From contig JAQXSW010000004.1 in NCBI GenBank assembly GCA_029219165.1, positions 1-41,793 on the forward strand: a stretch of 41,793 nt of DNA. Direction: 5' to 3'. Below the pieces are notes generated by a model that was given only the letters and a program-made list of their open reading frames with translations, was not told the origin of the DNA and made no database searches. The translations under genes were made by a program, and so were the position numbers. Shown one piece after another: positions 31,854-40,561 of this stretch (its first letter is position 1; each line of letters opens with the position of its first letter). The stretch is from Oscillospiraceae bacterium (GTDB taxonomy: Bacteria > Bacillota > Clostridia > Oscillospirales > Acutalibacteraceae).

Positions 31854-32754
31854 TCTCACCCTTGCTCTTTTTGGTCTTAACTGTTTTAACTATCTTTTTA
31901 ATGATTATACCAAAAACAACAAGTATTGCAATGAATGGGATTGCAGATACAAACCAGATAACCATTGCACGGAACCCATGGCCAATTTCAAACAATGTTT
32001 CTTTAAAGCCCTCTTTTATTTCATACCAAAAGCCCGTTTCAACCGGAGTCTCTCTATCAACTTCAGCAACTTCAATAGCCACACTTGTATATTCTACATC
32101 ATTTTTCATACGATCCATCATGTTTTCATAATATTGAATTTCAGAATTTACTGAAGTCAACTTATCCTGAATTTCAATAATGTCTCCGAGCGATGTAGCT
32201 TTTCCCATAAGAGATAAAAGTGTGTCTCTTTGAACTTTAAGTTGCTCAAGAGTTGACTCTGTTTCAACGTAATCAGACGTAATGTCATTTATGCTAATAT
32301 GTTTTTCTGTAACAGTAAACTCAGATGAAATATAGTTTAGGAATGCATCCAACTTTTCTGTTGGGATTTCAGCAACTATAAATGCATATTTATGCACGTT
32401 GTTATAGGCATTTCCAACGTTTTCATCGCTACTTGAAACATATCCGTAAAGTTCTTTTACTTTACAGTCTATGGATTCCGTAGTTTTTTCATAGTCTACC
32501 GTCTCTATGTTTAGACTCACATTCTTTGTAACTACGTGGCTTGTAGCTTTTTGGGAAACGTTATCAGCCACCTCATCTGTGCTTATACTTTCCTCTGTAA
32601 GAGAATATGCACCATTTGTGTTCCCGGAACCATAATTCATGGTGTTTTTGTTTGCACCCGCTCCAATGCCCCACGCAAAAAGTGTAAGCATAAAAGATAT
32701 AGCAATTGTAATTGCAAGAATACTTTTTCCACCAAGTCTTTTAATTTTTGTCAT
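31807..32754 (-). CDS. DUF4349 membrane protein
   Basis: 315 residues from ATG 32754 (SD GGCGG). An N-terminal hydrophobic segment is a signal anchor. The extracellular part has a DUF4349 fold: TKNVSLNIETVDYEKT..., a YGYVSSSDE stretch and a long coiled coil (about 165-225, STLEQLKVQRDTLLSLMGKA, IQDKLTSVNSEIQYYE). A second membrane helix (about 265-290) leads to a basic cytoplasmic tail. DUF4349 proteins are widespread envelope proteins without fixed function, often next to sigma/anti-sigma pairs. Its end overlaps the sigma gene by 47 bp. Confidence 0.88.
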   Translation of the reverse strand: MTKIKRLGGKSILAITIAISFMLTLFAWGIGAGANKNTMNYGSGNTNGAYSLTEESISTDEVADNVSQKATSHVVTKNVSLNIETVDYEKTTESIDCKVKELYGYVSSSDENVGNAYNNVHKYAFIVAEIPTEKLDAFLNYISSEFTVTEKHISINDITSDYVETESTLEQLKVQRDTLLSLMGKATSLGDIIEIQDKLTSVNSEIQYYENMMDRMKNDVEYTSVAIEVAEVDRETPVETGFWYEIKEGFKETLFEIGHGFRAMVIWFVSAIPFIAILVVFGIIIKKIVKTVKTKKSKGENDGGQTDSNSISKQI

Positions 32755-32761
32755 AATAAAA

Positions 32762-32796
32762 CCGCCTTTCAAAGTGACTTTCACTTTAAAAGACGG
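32762..32796 (-). terminator. Hairpin covering the ribosome-binding site of the DUF4349 gene
   Basis: On the minus strand CCGTCTTT-T-AAAGTG-AAAGT-CACTTT-G-AAAGGCGG folds into a 14-bp stem (one T-G wobble, one mismatch). The 3' arm holds the Shine-Dalgarno GGCGG and is followed by TTTTATT and then ATG. It could terminate dapL transcription and/or hide the ribosome-binding site. Confidence 0.7.
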
Positions 32797-32830
32797 AATT
32801 AAAATTCAAATATTACACTTTTTTCAAAAA

Positions 32831-34009
32831 TTATTTCAAAAGATTTTCGATTCTCTTCATAGCTTCCACGGTATTTTCATAACTGCCAAAAGAGGTGAAT
32901 CTAAAATATCCTTTGCCGCACTCACCAAATCCCTCACCCGGAGTACCAATTACCTGAACCTCGTTAAGGAGTAAGTCAAAAAATTCCCATGAGCCCATGC
33001 CATTTGGACATTTAACCCAAACATAAGGGGAATTCTTTCCACCGGTATATGAAAGGCCCAGTCTGTCAAAAGTGTCCGTAATTACCTTTGCATTTTTTCT
33101 GTAATAATTTATGTTCTCTGATATTTGTCTCAGACCTTCCTCTGAGAAAACAGCTGCAATACCGCATTGAATTGGCCAAGAAACTCCGTTGTATTTTGTG
33201 GAGAGTCTTCTGTACCAAAGGTTGTAAATATTATGTCCGTCTCTTTCAAGTTCTCTTGGAATTACTGTGTATCCTCCACGGGTACCGGTAAAACCGGCAG
33301 TCTTTGAAAGTGAACAAAGTTCAATGGCACAAGTACGAGCACCCGGTATTTGAAAAATACTACGAGGTGAATCGTCAGTTATAAATGACTCATAAGCACA
33401 GTCGTAAATTATAATAGCATCATTTTTATTAGCATAATCCACCCACTCGGAAAGCTGTTCCTTGTTATAGGCAGAGCCCGTTGGGTTATTAGGAGAACAG
33501 AGGTAAATTATGTCTGCATGTACATCCTTTGGAGGCATTGCACAGAAACCATTTTCCTCCGTTGCATTGGCATATACAATTTTTCTTCCTGCCATAATAT
33601 TAGAGTCAACATAAACCGGATATACAGGATCAGTTACAAGAACAATGTTATCTTTGTCAAAAATATCTCCAATATTTGCGCAGTCACTCTTTGCACCGTC
33701 ATTTACAAGGATTTCATCCGGTGAAACATCTGCGCCAAAACTCTTATAATAATTACTTATAGCCTCACGAACAAAGAGGTACCCTTCATAATCAGGATAA
33801 CCTTTAAATGTTTCCTTTTTGGAAAGATCATCTGCACCTTTATGAATTGCATCCACTACAACTGGTGCAAGTGGTAAAGTTACATCTCCTATACCCATTT
33901 TTATTACCGGCTTATCCGGATTTTTAGCAATATAATCGTTAGTTCTTTTTGCCACTTCCGCAAAGAGATAGTTTGGAACAAGATTGTCAAAGTTTGCATT
34001 AATTTTCAT
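32831..34009 (-). CDS. dapL: LL-diaminopimelate aminotransferase
   Basis: 392 residues from ATG 34009 (GGAG upstream, at the dapF end). Fold-type I PLP aminotransferase: MGIGDVTLPLAP, KGYPDYEGYLFVREAI, VNDGAKSDCANI, LCSPNNPTGSAY, the PLP-lysine in SLSKTAGFTGTRGGYTV, and the C-terminal RFTSFGSYENTVEA. It converts tetrahydrodipicolinate directly to LL-diaminopimelate, bypassing DapC/D/E. Stop and start of dapF/dapL are 5 nt apart, so coupled. Confidence 0.97.
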   Translation of the reverse strand: MKINANFDNLVPNYLFAEVAKRTNDYIAKNPDKPVIKMGIGDVTLPLAPVVVDAIHKGADDLSKKETFKGYPDYEGYLFVREAISNYYKSFGADVSPDEILVNDGAKSDCANIGDIFDKDNIVLVTDPVYPVYVDSNIMAGRKIVYANATEENGFCAMPPKDVHADIIYLCSPNNPTGSAYNKEQLSEWVDYANKNDAIIIYDCAYESFITDDSPRSIFQIPGARTCAIELCSLSKTAGFTGTRGGYTVIPRELERDGHNIYNLWYRRLSTKYNGVSWPIQCGIAAVFSEEGLRQISENINYYRKNAKVITDTFDRLGLSYTGGKNSPYVWVKCPNGMGSWEFFDLLLNEVQVIGTPGEGFGECGKGYFRFTSFGSYENTVEAMKRIENLLK

Positions 34010-34014
34010 ATATA

Positions 34015-34854
34015 TCACTCCATCAATTCGCCTTTAAAAGTAAATCTTGCAGGTCCGGTCATAAATACATTGCCCTCTTTTGACCAACGAATTTTAAGGT
34101 CTCCGCCTATAAGTTTTACTGTTATCTCTTCATCTCTTGAGACCATACCGTTTAATGTTGCAGCCACTACTGTTGCACAAGCTCCGGTACCACAGGCAAG
34201 AGTTTCACCACTGCCTCTTTCCCAAACTCTCATTTTTAAAGTATGTTCATCTATTTTCTGTACAAATTCTGTATTTGTTCTTTCCGGGAACATTTCATGG
34301 AATTCAAAATCCGGACCAATTTTCGGAAGGTCTAAGTCTTCCGGTGAAAAGTCAATAAATGTTACACAATGTGGATTTCCCATTGAAACTGCAGTAACCT
34401 TATATTCCACTCCGGCAACATCTAAAGATTCATCCACTACGTTTTCTTTATTCCATTTTGTAGGAATTAAAGCTCCTTCTAATACCGGCTCTCCCATATC
34501 AACCGTAACACTTTGAACTTTACCATCTGTCACATGAAGTGAAAGAATCTTTATACCGGACAACGTTTCAAGAGTTACCTCCTCTTTATCCGTAAGACCA
34601 AGATCATACACGAATTTACCAATACAACGTGATGCATTACCACACATTTTGCCCTCTGATCCGTCTGCATTAAACATACGCATTCTAAAGTCGGCAACAT
34701 CTGATTTCATGATCAAGATGATACCATCGCCTCCAACACCAAAATGTCTGTCAGAAAGCTTAATTGATAATTCTTCCGGATTGTCTATAACCTCTTTAGT
34801 GCAGTCAAAATAAATATAGTCGTTGCCTGCTCCTTCCATCTTATAAAATTCCAC
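34015..34854 (-). CDS. dapF: Diaminopimelate epimerase
   Basis: 279 residues from GTG 34854 (AGAGGTGG 5 nt upstream), giving MEFYKMEGAGNDYIYFDC like other DapF; a GTG at 34863 sits on that site. The two catalytic cysteines are in MCGNASRC and ACGTGACA; the two mirrored domains are each started by a strand of this type. It turns LL- into meso-diaminopimelate for lysine and peptidoglycan. Directly followed by dapL. Confidence 0.97.
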   Translation of the reverse strand: MEFYKMEGAGNDYIYFDCTKEVIDNPEELSIKLSDRHFGVGGDGIILIMKSDVADFRMRMFNADGSEGKMCGNASRCIGKFVYDLGLTDKEEVTLETLSGIKILSLHVTDGKVQSVTVDMGEPVLEGALIPTKWNKENVVDESLDVAGVEYKVTAVSMGNPHCVTFIDFSPEDLDLPKIGPDFEFHEMFPERTNTEFVQKIDEHTLKMRVWERGSGETLACGTGACATVVAATLNGMVSRDEEITVKLIGGDLKIRWSKEGNVFMTGPARFTFKGELME

Positions 34855-34930
34855 GAAAACCACCTCTTGGAAAAAACTATGGTGGATATTTTATCACAAA
34901 ATATTTTGTAATACTATAAAAATTTTCAAA

Positions 34931-35494
34931 TTATTTATTTTGTATCAGTCCCCTATACTTTGCTATACCGACCGCAATAGCCTCACCGATTTTCTTCTGT
35001 CCGGCATCTGACATAAAAAGACTCATGTCATGAAGACTTTCCATAAATCCACAAGAAACAACAACTGTTTCAGACGTGGTTTCGCGAATTATTGAGTAAA
35101 AATCCACGCCCGATTTAGTCACCTTTGTTTTAACTCCTCTATTTGCAAGCCCGGTGGACATGGACACTTCATTACATATTATTTCTGCCAGAAGAGAACT
35201 TGAATTCCTGCTCTTTAGCACCTCTACGCCTTCTCCTCCGTTTAAGTTTAAATGTATTTCTACAACCACGGTAAATTTTCCGCTGTTTATATGTTTAATT
35301 CTCTCCGTCAAGAAAAAATCTGAATTTAGATTAATTATTTCGCAAGACTCATCAAAGTTTTCATTAAAGAAATCACAGGCAAAGCGACCGATTTTCTTTG
35401 CAACTTCATGCTCAAACATAGAGCCATACACAAATCCGGGGTCATAAGCTCCGGATGTGGTTTTGCCATGACCTATTGAAATACATATACTCAA
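34931..35494 (-). CDS. N-acetylmuramoyl-L-alanine amidase (Amidase_3), no signal peptide
   Basis: About 188 residues. Zinc ligands: His in ISIGHGKTTSG, Glu in GSMFEHEVAKK and His in VVVEIHLNLNGG. The catalytic Glu is in the TSETVVVSCGFMES segment. This is an Amidase_3 catalytic domain alone, without wall-binding domains or export signal, like phage endolysins or sporulation amidases. The apparent start is TTG 35494, lying in the T-run of a strong hairpin; no ATG/GTG alternative keeps the first zinc histidine. It may need a holin or mother-cell context for access to the wall. Confidence 0.85.
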   Translation of the reverse strand: MSICISIGHGKTTSGAYDPGFVYGSMFEHEVAKKIGRFACDFFNENFDESCEIINLNSDFFLTERIKHINSGKFTVVVEIHLNLNGGEGVEVLKSRNSSSLLAEIICNEVSMSTGLANRGVKTKVTKSGVDFYSIIRETTSETVVVSCGFMESLHDMSLFMSDAGQKKIGEAIAVGIAKYRGLIQNK

Positions 35495-35529
35495 AAAAAC
35501 ACCCCCACAGCATTTTATGCTGTGGGGGT
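35493..35529 (-). terminator. Strong terminator hairpin abutting the amidase start
   Basis: ACCCCCACAGCAT (35501-35513) pairs perfectly with ATGCTGTGGGGGT (35517-35529) around three bases. On the minus strand a G-T7 tract follows, and the TTG start codon begins in that tract. It terminates the upstream glycerophosphotransferase gene. Confidence 0.9.
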
Positions 35530-35545
35530 TTCTTTAGTTATTATT

Positions 35546-36664
35546 TCAATTAATATGAAGTGTGGCAAGAAGGTCGTCTGTCGCTTTGCCGTTTGGAATA
35601 CCGAAGTTTTTATGTCTAAAAACTTCATTTCGTTCTGTTTTGAAATTTCCACTTTCAAATACTTCTATAAGTTCAGCATTATTCGTTGCAATGGCACCGG
35701 GAACATACGACTCATAGTCAAAGTAGAAATCCCTTGCACCTTTATATGATTGTAAATCATACGCATAAAATACCATTGGCTTACCTTGCAAAGAGAAATC
35801 CATACAAATGGAAGAATAGTCTGTAATTAAGACATCCGATATAACCGCAAGTTCGTTTACATTTGGATAGTCGGTGACATTAATAAAATTCTTATTTCCC
35901 TTTATTTTTTCGTGAACCTGAGGATGTAGTCTTACAAGAATTTCAGCCTCTTCTCCAAAATAAGAAGATGCCGCTTTTTTAAGTCGACAAAAGTCAACAT
36001 CTCTCAGAATATCAGCATTTTCCCTTTCACCTTCTCTGAAGGTAGGCGCATATAAAACAAGCTTTTTCCCTTTGCAATTTGGATATAAAAAGTTAAAACT
36101 ATTGCGAATTTCGTTTTTATCTTCAGACGTAATTCTAAAATAATAGTCCTCGTTCGGTGTTCCGCTTGTAATGACCTTTTCAATTGGAACACCAAAAGCA
36201 TTTGCGTAAATATCCTTCACTCCGTCTGAAGAACAAACGACATACGAAATTCGCTTTGAAAGAGCGCGCTCACGGGTTCTGATTTCCTCCGGTTGTGGAA
36301 TATCAAATCCGAATTTCTTAAACGCACCCTGTCCATGCCACAACTGCACAATTTCAGTTTTCCTGTTTGGCTTAGTATAAGCCAAAGCCAGAAAATTGTC
36401 ATTGAGGAAAATAAACCGCGAGCGCCCCGTCTTAAAAGCATCCACGGTGCAGAATTTTATTGCGGTCAGTGGTTTTGAAAGAGCCGTCCTGGAAATTTTT
36501 AAAATTTCTTTGTCCAAAAGTTTTCTTTCAACTTCAAAAAGAGAATCCGTGAAATTTGCGTTGTGCATAGAAATGAGCGCAACTCTATTTTCTTTTATAC
36601 CTACCTTTGCGCCAAAGGTAAAAAAGAAGCCATAGAGTTTAAAAATCTGTTCTTTTACACCCAC
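35546..36664 (-). CDS. CDP-glycerol/ribitol glycerophosphotransferase family protein (TagB/TagF-like)
   Basis: 372 residues from GTG 36664 with GGGAGTG upstream. GT-B type transferase of the Glyphos_transf family: QLWHGQGAFKKFGFD, SGTPNEDYYF, VLYAPTFREGE, VRLHPQVHEK, ITDYSSICMDFSLQGKPMVFY are all conserved. The family transfers glycerol-phosphate or ribitol-phosphate from CDP-donors to build wall teichoic acid or capsule. With tarI/tarJ next door, CDP-ribitol is the more likely donor, but this is inference. Confidence 0.92.
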   Translation of the reverse strand: MGVKEQIFKLYGFFFTFGAKVGIKENRVALISMHNANFTDSLFEVERKLLDKEILKISRTALSKPLTAIKFCTVDAFKTGRSRFIFLNDNFLALAYTKPNRKTEIVQLWHGQGAFKKFGFDIPQPEEIRTRERALSKRISYVVCSSDGVKDIYANAFGVPIEKVITSGTPNEDYYFRITSEDKNEIRNSFNFLYPNCKGKKLVLYAPTFREGERENADILRDVDFCRLKKAASSYFGEEAEILVRLHPQVHEKIKGNKNFINVTDYPNVNELAVISDVLITDYSSICMDFSLQGKPMVFYAYDLQSYKGARDFYFDYESYVPGAIATNNAELIEVFESGNFKTERNEVFRHKNFGIPNGKATDDLLATLHIN

Positions 36665-36716
36665 GCAATTTCACTCCCTTCTCAGTTTGTTGACTTTAAT
36701 CTTTATTGACTTTAAA

Positions 36717-37742
36717 TTATTTATTCCAATGAAGAACCGTTTTTCCTATTCTGTGAGTTAAATCTGCATCAAAAGCTCTGTGGATATCAGAGATTGATCT
36801 TATATCAAATACATCGCCTATGATATTTTCCAACAACAGTGCGCCTTCCTTATTGTTCTCAAGAAATTCAACCGTTCTTTCAAAATCTTCACGTCCGCTT
36901 CTTGAACTTCCGAAAAGTCTAAGACCACGTTCAAGTACCATTCTTGTGTTGATTGCAACATTGTTTTCAGTAACACCTGTTAAAGCAATTGTACCCTCAG
37001 GATTAATATGATCAATCATTTGATTAATTGCATTTTCAGCACCGGGACCACCAACACATTCAAAACAATGGTCAAGAAGTAGGTCATCCGGCATATCATC
37101 AACGTGCATAGTTTCAGTGGCAAATGAGAAATATGAAAGCTTGTCCGCATTTCTGCCAAAAATATAAAGTTCTGTGTCCGGGTATATGTTTGAAATAAGG
37201 ACAGCCGTTATAAGACCTAGGTTTCCATCGCCCCAGATACCGATTTTATTTCTTCTTTGGTGTGCAATCCTGTCAAAACGAGAAATAACATGCATGCTGA
37301 CGCTTATAAGTTCGGAAAAGGCAGCAACATCCGGATTAACACTATTACTTACCGGCACAAGTCTGTCATGTGGCATAAGAACATAATCCTGAAGAAAACC
37401 ATCAAAACCACTGGAGCGGAACTTACTTGAAAAACGATAGTTTTCAGCAATAATATCGTCTTCCTCCGTGGGGGTGTTTGGGATTGCAATAACCCTATCT
37501 CCCGGAGCAAGCTTACCTGTTGGATCATATACAACTTCAGCCATACACTCATGAATAAGTGCCATTGGAAGTTTCTTTTTGAGTACAGCCTTTGAACGCG
37601 CACCCTGATAATATCTTTGGTCTGCCTTACAAATTGAAAGATGACTTGGACGAACTAAAACATTTTCATTGTCCAGTTCAATATCATTATAAGTTACCTC
37701 TATCATACGGGGTGCAGTAAGCTGGTAAACTGCATTAATCAT
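36717..37742 (-). CDS. tarJ: Ribitol-5-phosphate dehydrogenase (TarJ-like)
   Basis: 341 residues of the zinc-dependent medium-chain dehydrogenase family. SICKADQRYYQG holds the catalytic zinc Cys, HECMAEVV the zinc His/Glu, and WGDGNLGLITAVLISNIYP the nucleotide-binding GxGxxG. The length and its position after the cytidylyltransferase match TarJ, which reduces ribulose-5-phosphate to ribitol-5-phosphate. It starts 4 bp after the tarI stop, whose end supplies GGAGAA as ribosome-binding site. Confidence 0.9.
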   Translation of the reverse strand: MINAVYQLTAPRMIEVTYNDIELDNENVLVRPSHLSICKADQRYYQGARSKAVLKKKLPMALIHECMAEVVYDPTGKLAPGDRVIAIPNTPTEEDDIIAENYRFSSKFRSSGFDGFLQDYVLMPHDRLVPVSNSVNPDVAAFSELISVSMHVISRFDRIAHQRRNKIGIWGDGNLGLITAVLISNIYPDTELYIFGRNADKLSYFSFATETMHVDDMPDDLLLDHCFECVGGPGAENAINQMIDHINPEGTIALTGVTENNVAINTRMVLERGLRLFGSSRSGREDFERTVEFLENNKEGALLLENIIGDVFDIRSISDIHRAFDADLTHRIGKTVLHWNK

Positions 37743-37746
37743 TTAA

Positions 37747-38466
37747 TTATTCTCCTTTAAGAGCATCTCCGTCTATCATTGTTTTTGCAACTTTCAAATC
37801 AAATGGATAGGTAATTTTCATGTTGAAAACTTCACCTTCAACAAGATGTACAGGCTCACCCTTCATGACAAAAATTTTACATGCATCTGTAAGAATGTCT
37901 TTTTCCTCATCAGAGAGCGATTCATACAGTTTCTTAAGTTTCAATGCATTAAAGCTCTGTGGAGTCTGGCCTTGGAAAAGAGTTGCTCTGTTTGGAATCT
38001 GAGAAATAATCTCATTATCAAGAGATTCTACAATTGTATCAGTTGCAGGTACTACAGTGTCTGTTGCACCATACTTTATAGCAGCCTCTATATTTTCCTC
38101 AATAATTCTGTGTGTTACAAATGGTCTTACAGCATCATGTGTAACAATGATTGTATCGTCTTGAAGGCCATAGTTTGCCTCAATAAACTTGATTGCATTG
38201 TAAAGTGTCTCATTTCTTGTTGAGCCACCGGAAATAACAGTAATTTTATCGTCATTTGGAATTGATTTCTTTATGAGGTTACTTGTATGTGAAACCCATG
38301 ACTCAGGTGTTAAAACAATTACGTGCTCAAACTTCGAGTTAACATAGAACTTTTCTATTGTATGAACAATTATTGGCTTTCCGCCTAAATCAAGATATTG
38401 CTTTGGAGTATCAGAATTTCCCATTCTAGAACCAATTCCTCCGGCTAAAACAACTGCAAATATCAT
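37747..38466 (-). CDS. tarI: D-ribitol-5-phosphate cytidylyltransferase (TarI/IspD family)
   Basis: 239 residues. N-terminal VVLAGGIGSRMGNSDTPKQYLDLGGKPIIVHTIEKF is the CTP-binding loop, with VTHDAVRPFVTHRIIEEN and FQGQTPQSFN further on. IspD (isoprenoid) and TarI share this fold; the adjacent tarJ makes TarI the better choice. It makes CDP-ribitol from CTP and ribitol-5-phosphate. GGAGGACA precedes ATG 38466, just inside the glycosyltransferase gene end. Confidence 0.9.
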   Translation of the reverse strand: MIFAVVLAGGIGSRMGNSDTPKQYLDLGGKPIIVHTIEKFYVNSKFEHVIVLTPESWVSHTSNLIKKSIPNDDKITVISGGSTRNETLYNAIKFIEANYGLQDDTIIVTHDAVRPFVTHRIIEENIEAAIKYGATDTVVPATDTIVESLDNEIISQIPNRATLFQGQTPQSFNALKLKKLYESLSDEEKDILTDACKIFVMKGEPVHLVEGEVFNMKITYPFDLKVAKTMIDGDALKGE

Positions 38467-39996
38467 TTATATTGTCCTCCATTTCAAATAATACTTCAGC
38501 ATTGAAGTAATATGAATAATCTTTAATTTTGTATTTCTCTTCGAGTCTCTTGCCCAAACATGATAAACAATGGCATCAGGGAAAAATAAAACCTTTCCAA
38601 GTTTTCTCATTTCTCTTGTTATGTCACAGTCCTCAAAGTACATAAAATATCTCTTGTCAAATCCACCGACTTTTTTGAATGCATCGGTTCTAAAGAACAT
38701 AAAGCAACCTGTGGCATTCCAAATTTCAAATGGCTTTGTGTAGTCCTTGTTAAGCATTGCATATCTGGAAAGTAAAAATCCGGGTTCCTCGCCCCTCATT
38801 CTACTTGCAAACAAGTAAATGAAATGTGGATTTCTTTTTCCAAGAATCTGATTTCTTCCGTCAGGGAAACAAATTCTAGGTGAAAGTTGAACAACACTGC
38901 TATTCTTCGGATTTTCCAAGTATTCAACCATTTTTGAAATAATGTCATCTTTAATAATAATATCCGGATTTACTACACAATGATATTTTGAAGGAAATTC
39001 CGCATCCATAATTTCAAGAATTTGGTTATGTGCTGCACCAAACCCTATGTTCCCTCCACTGTGTATAAGTTTAACTTTATTACAATAATCCGTATTATTT
39101 ACAAACCTTTCTGTAATCAACTCAACAGTTCCATCCGTTGAACCATTATCAAAGACGAAAAGTTTAAAATCTATTTTTTCGTAATTAACACAGTCAACAA
39201 GTGTTTTGATAGCCTTCTCAATATACTTGACATTATTAAAGGTTACAATGGCAGCAGAAACAGGAATTTTATCCATAGGTACAAATTCACGGTCGTGAGT
39301 ATTTGCAATTGCCGATATTATATTTTTACGCCATATAAGTTTTTGCATAATTGAGGTTTTTCCCCCTGTCACATTATTACCATGCTGTCTGTACAATAAG
39401 TATTTATCATTAATAAGAGAAATTTTCATCTTATTTTTTTCTGCAACCAAAGCAATATATTGGTCATGCATTGGTATTTTCTCCGGAAATGGCAGGCATT
39501 TTAAAAGTAGGTCTCTGGTAAAAGCCATACAACATCCAATATATGTATTTCTAACTATATTTTTTGTAAGTCCCGTGCCTGTTTTATGAAGTTCAAAAAA
39601 CGATTCTTTTATAATATTAAGATTTTCATCCACAATCTTTGCATCATGCATTACAAGAGAAGCTCCGTTTTCAACTTCACTTTTTACAGCCTTAATTTTC
39701 CCCGGAAGCCAAACATCATCCTGATCAGCAAGGAAAATCAAATCGCCGCTTGTATGTTTTAAGGCGTTTTCAAAATTCTTAATTACACCCATACAAGGAC
39801 CCTCTATATATTTAATACGAGAGTCTTTTTTTGAAAGATCTATTACGAGTTTTGACATTTCACTACTTGGATTGTCGTCTGATACAATTATTTCATCATT
39901 CGCTGAAAGTTCCGAAAGAATTGAAGAAATTTGTTCTTCTATATATTTTTCTCCGTTATATGCTGCAAGAGCTACTGAAACCTTAATAAAATTCAC
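38467..39996 (-). CDS. Two-domain family-2 glycosyltransferase
   Basis: 509 residues formed by two complete GT2 modules. The first (about 5-235) has SVALAAYNGEKYIEEQISSIL, IIVSDDNPS and FLADQDDVWLPGKI (the metal-binding D-x-D). The second (about 240-505) starts with PVSAAIVTFNNVKYIEKAIKTLV and has FVFDNGSTDGT, VNPDIIIKDD and WNATGCFMFFRTDAFKKVGGFD, like rhamnosyltransferases of the WbbL type. It probably adds two sugars in turn in wall-polymer or capsule assembly. Directly upstream of tarI with no gap. Sugar specificity cannot be read. Confidence 0.9.
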   Translation of the reverse strand: MNFIKVSVALAAYNGEKYIEEQISSILSELSANDEIIVSDDNPSSEMSKLVIDLSKKDSRIKYIEGPCMGVIKNFENALKHTSGDLIFLADQDDVWLPGKIKAVKSEVENGASLVMHDAKIVDENLNIIKESFFELHKTGTGLTKNIVRNTYIGCCMAFTRDLLLKCLPFPEKIPMHDQYIALVAEKNKMKISLINDKYLLYRQHGNNVTGGKTSIMQKLIWRKNIISAIANTHDREFVPMDKIPVSAAIVTFNNVKYIEKAIKTLVDCVNYEKIDFKLFVFDNGSTDGTVELITERFVNNTDYCNKVKLIHSGGNIGFGAAHNQILEIMDAEFPSKYHCVVNPDIIIKDDIISKMVEYLENPKNSSVVQLSPRICFPDGRNQILGKRNPHFIYLFASRMRGEEPGFLLSRYAMLNKDYTKPFEIWNATGCFMFFRTDAFKKVGGFDKRYFMYFEDCDITREMRKLGKVLFFPDAIVYHVWARDSKRNTKLKIIHITSMLKYYLKWRTI

Positions 39997-40004
39997 CTTC
40001 GATT

Positions 40005-40457
40005 TTAGTCATTATTTTTTAAGTCGGAAATGAAGTTCTTTAAAAAATCTATTGCCAAAAGATATCCTTCAAAGCCCTTACCCTTAATTGTTTTAAGGGC
40101 AACAAGCGAAACATAAGAAAGCTTTCTGAATTCCTCTCTTTCATCCACATCTGAAATGTGAACTTCAACTGTAGGAATTTTTACAGCCTTAAGGGCATCT
40201 AGTATGGCAACACTAGTATGAGTATATGCTGCAGGGTTAATTACAATACCATCCGTACCATCATTCATAGCTTCTTGAATTCTATCAACAATTGAACCCT
40301 CATGATTAGACTGATAGAAATACACATTTATTTTTTCTTTTTCGCAATAGTCAGTTATTAATTTACACAGATCTTCATAGGTGTCGCTTCCATAAATGTC
40401 CGGTTCACGAGCCCCAAGCAAGTTTAAATTAGGTCCGTTAATAACAAGAATATCCAT
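40005..40457 (-). CDS. aroQ: 3-dehydroquinate dehydratase, type II
   Basis: 150 residues. MDILVINGPNLNLLGAREPDIYG contains the conserved N-terminal loop with the catalytic Tyr; FYQSNHEGSIVDRIQEA, INPAAYTHTSVAILDAL (His) and VEVHISDVDEREEFRKLSYVS complete the active site. It catalyses the third step of the shikimate pathway. TTGGAGGG precedes ATG 40457. Its stop is 8 bp before the glycosyltransferase, so it is the first gene of the wall-polymer operon. Confidence 0.97.
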   Translation of the reverse strand: MDILVINGPNLNLLGAREPDIYGSDTYEDLCKLITDYCEKEKINVYFYQSNHEGSIVDRIQEAMNDGTDGIVINPAAYTHTSVAILDALKAVKIPTVEVHISDVDEREEFRKLSYVSLVALKTIKGKGFEGYLLAIDFLKNFISDLKNND

Positions 40458-40486
40458 AACTGCCCTCCAAAAAAATATACATTCTT

Positions 40487-40515
40487 ATTATAACATAATT
40501 ATTATAATTTGTATA
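40487..40515 (-). promoter_or_regulatory. Candidate promoter of the aroQ-tar operon
   Basis: On the minus strand TATAAT (40492-40487) with TATACA 17 nt upstream (40515-40510). The -10 is perfect, the -35 weak. Confidence 0.45.
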
Positions 40516-40526
40516 AACAAAAGTTA

Positions 40527-40556
40527 AACCCCAGCACAAATGCGCCGGGGTTTTAA
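40527..40556 (-). terminator. Terminator of the membrane-anchored hydrolase gene
   Basis: AACCCCAGC (40527-40535) pairs with GCCGGGGTT (40544-40552) with one wobble, just beyond the stop codon of the hydrolase. Confidence 0.75.
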
Positions 40557-40561
40557 ATATA

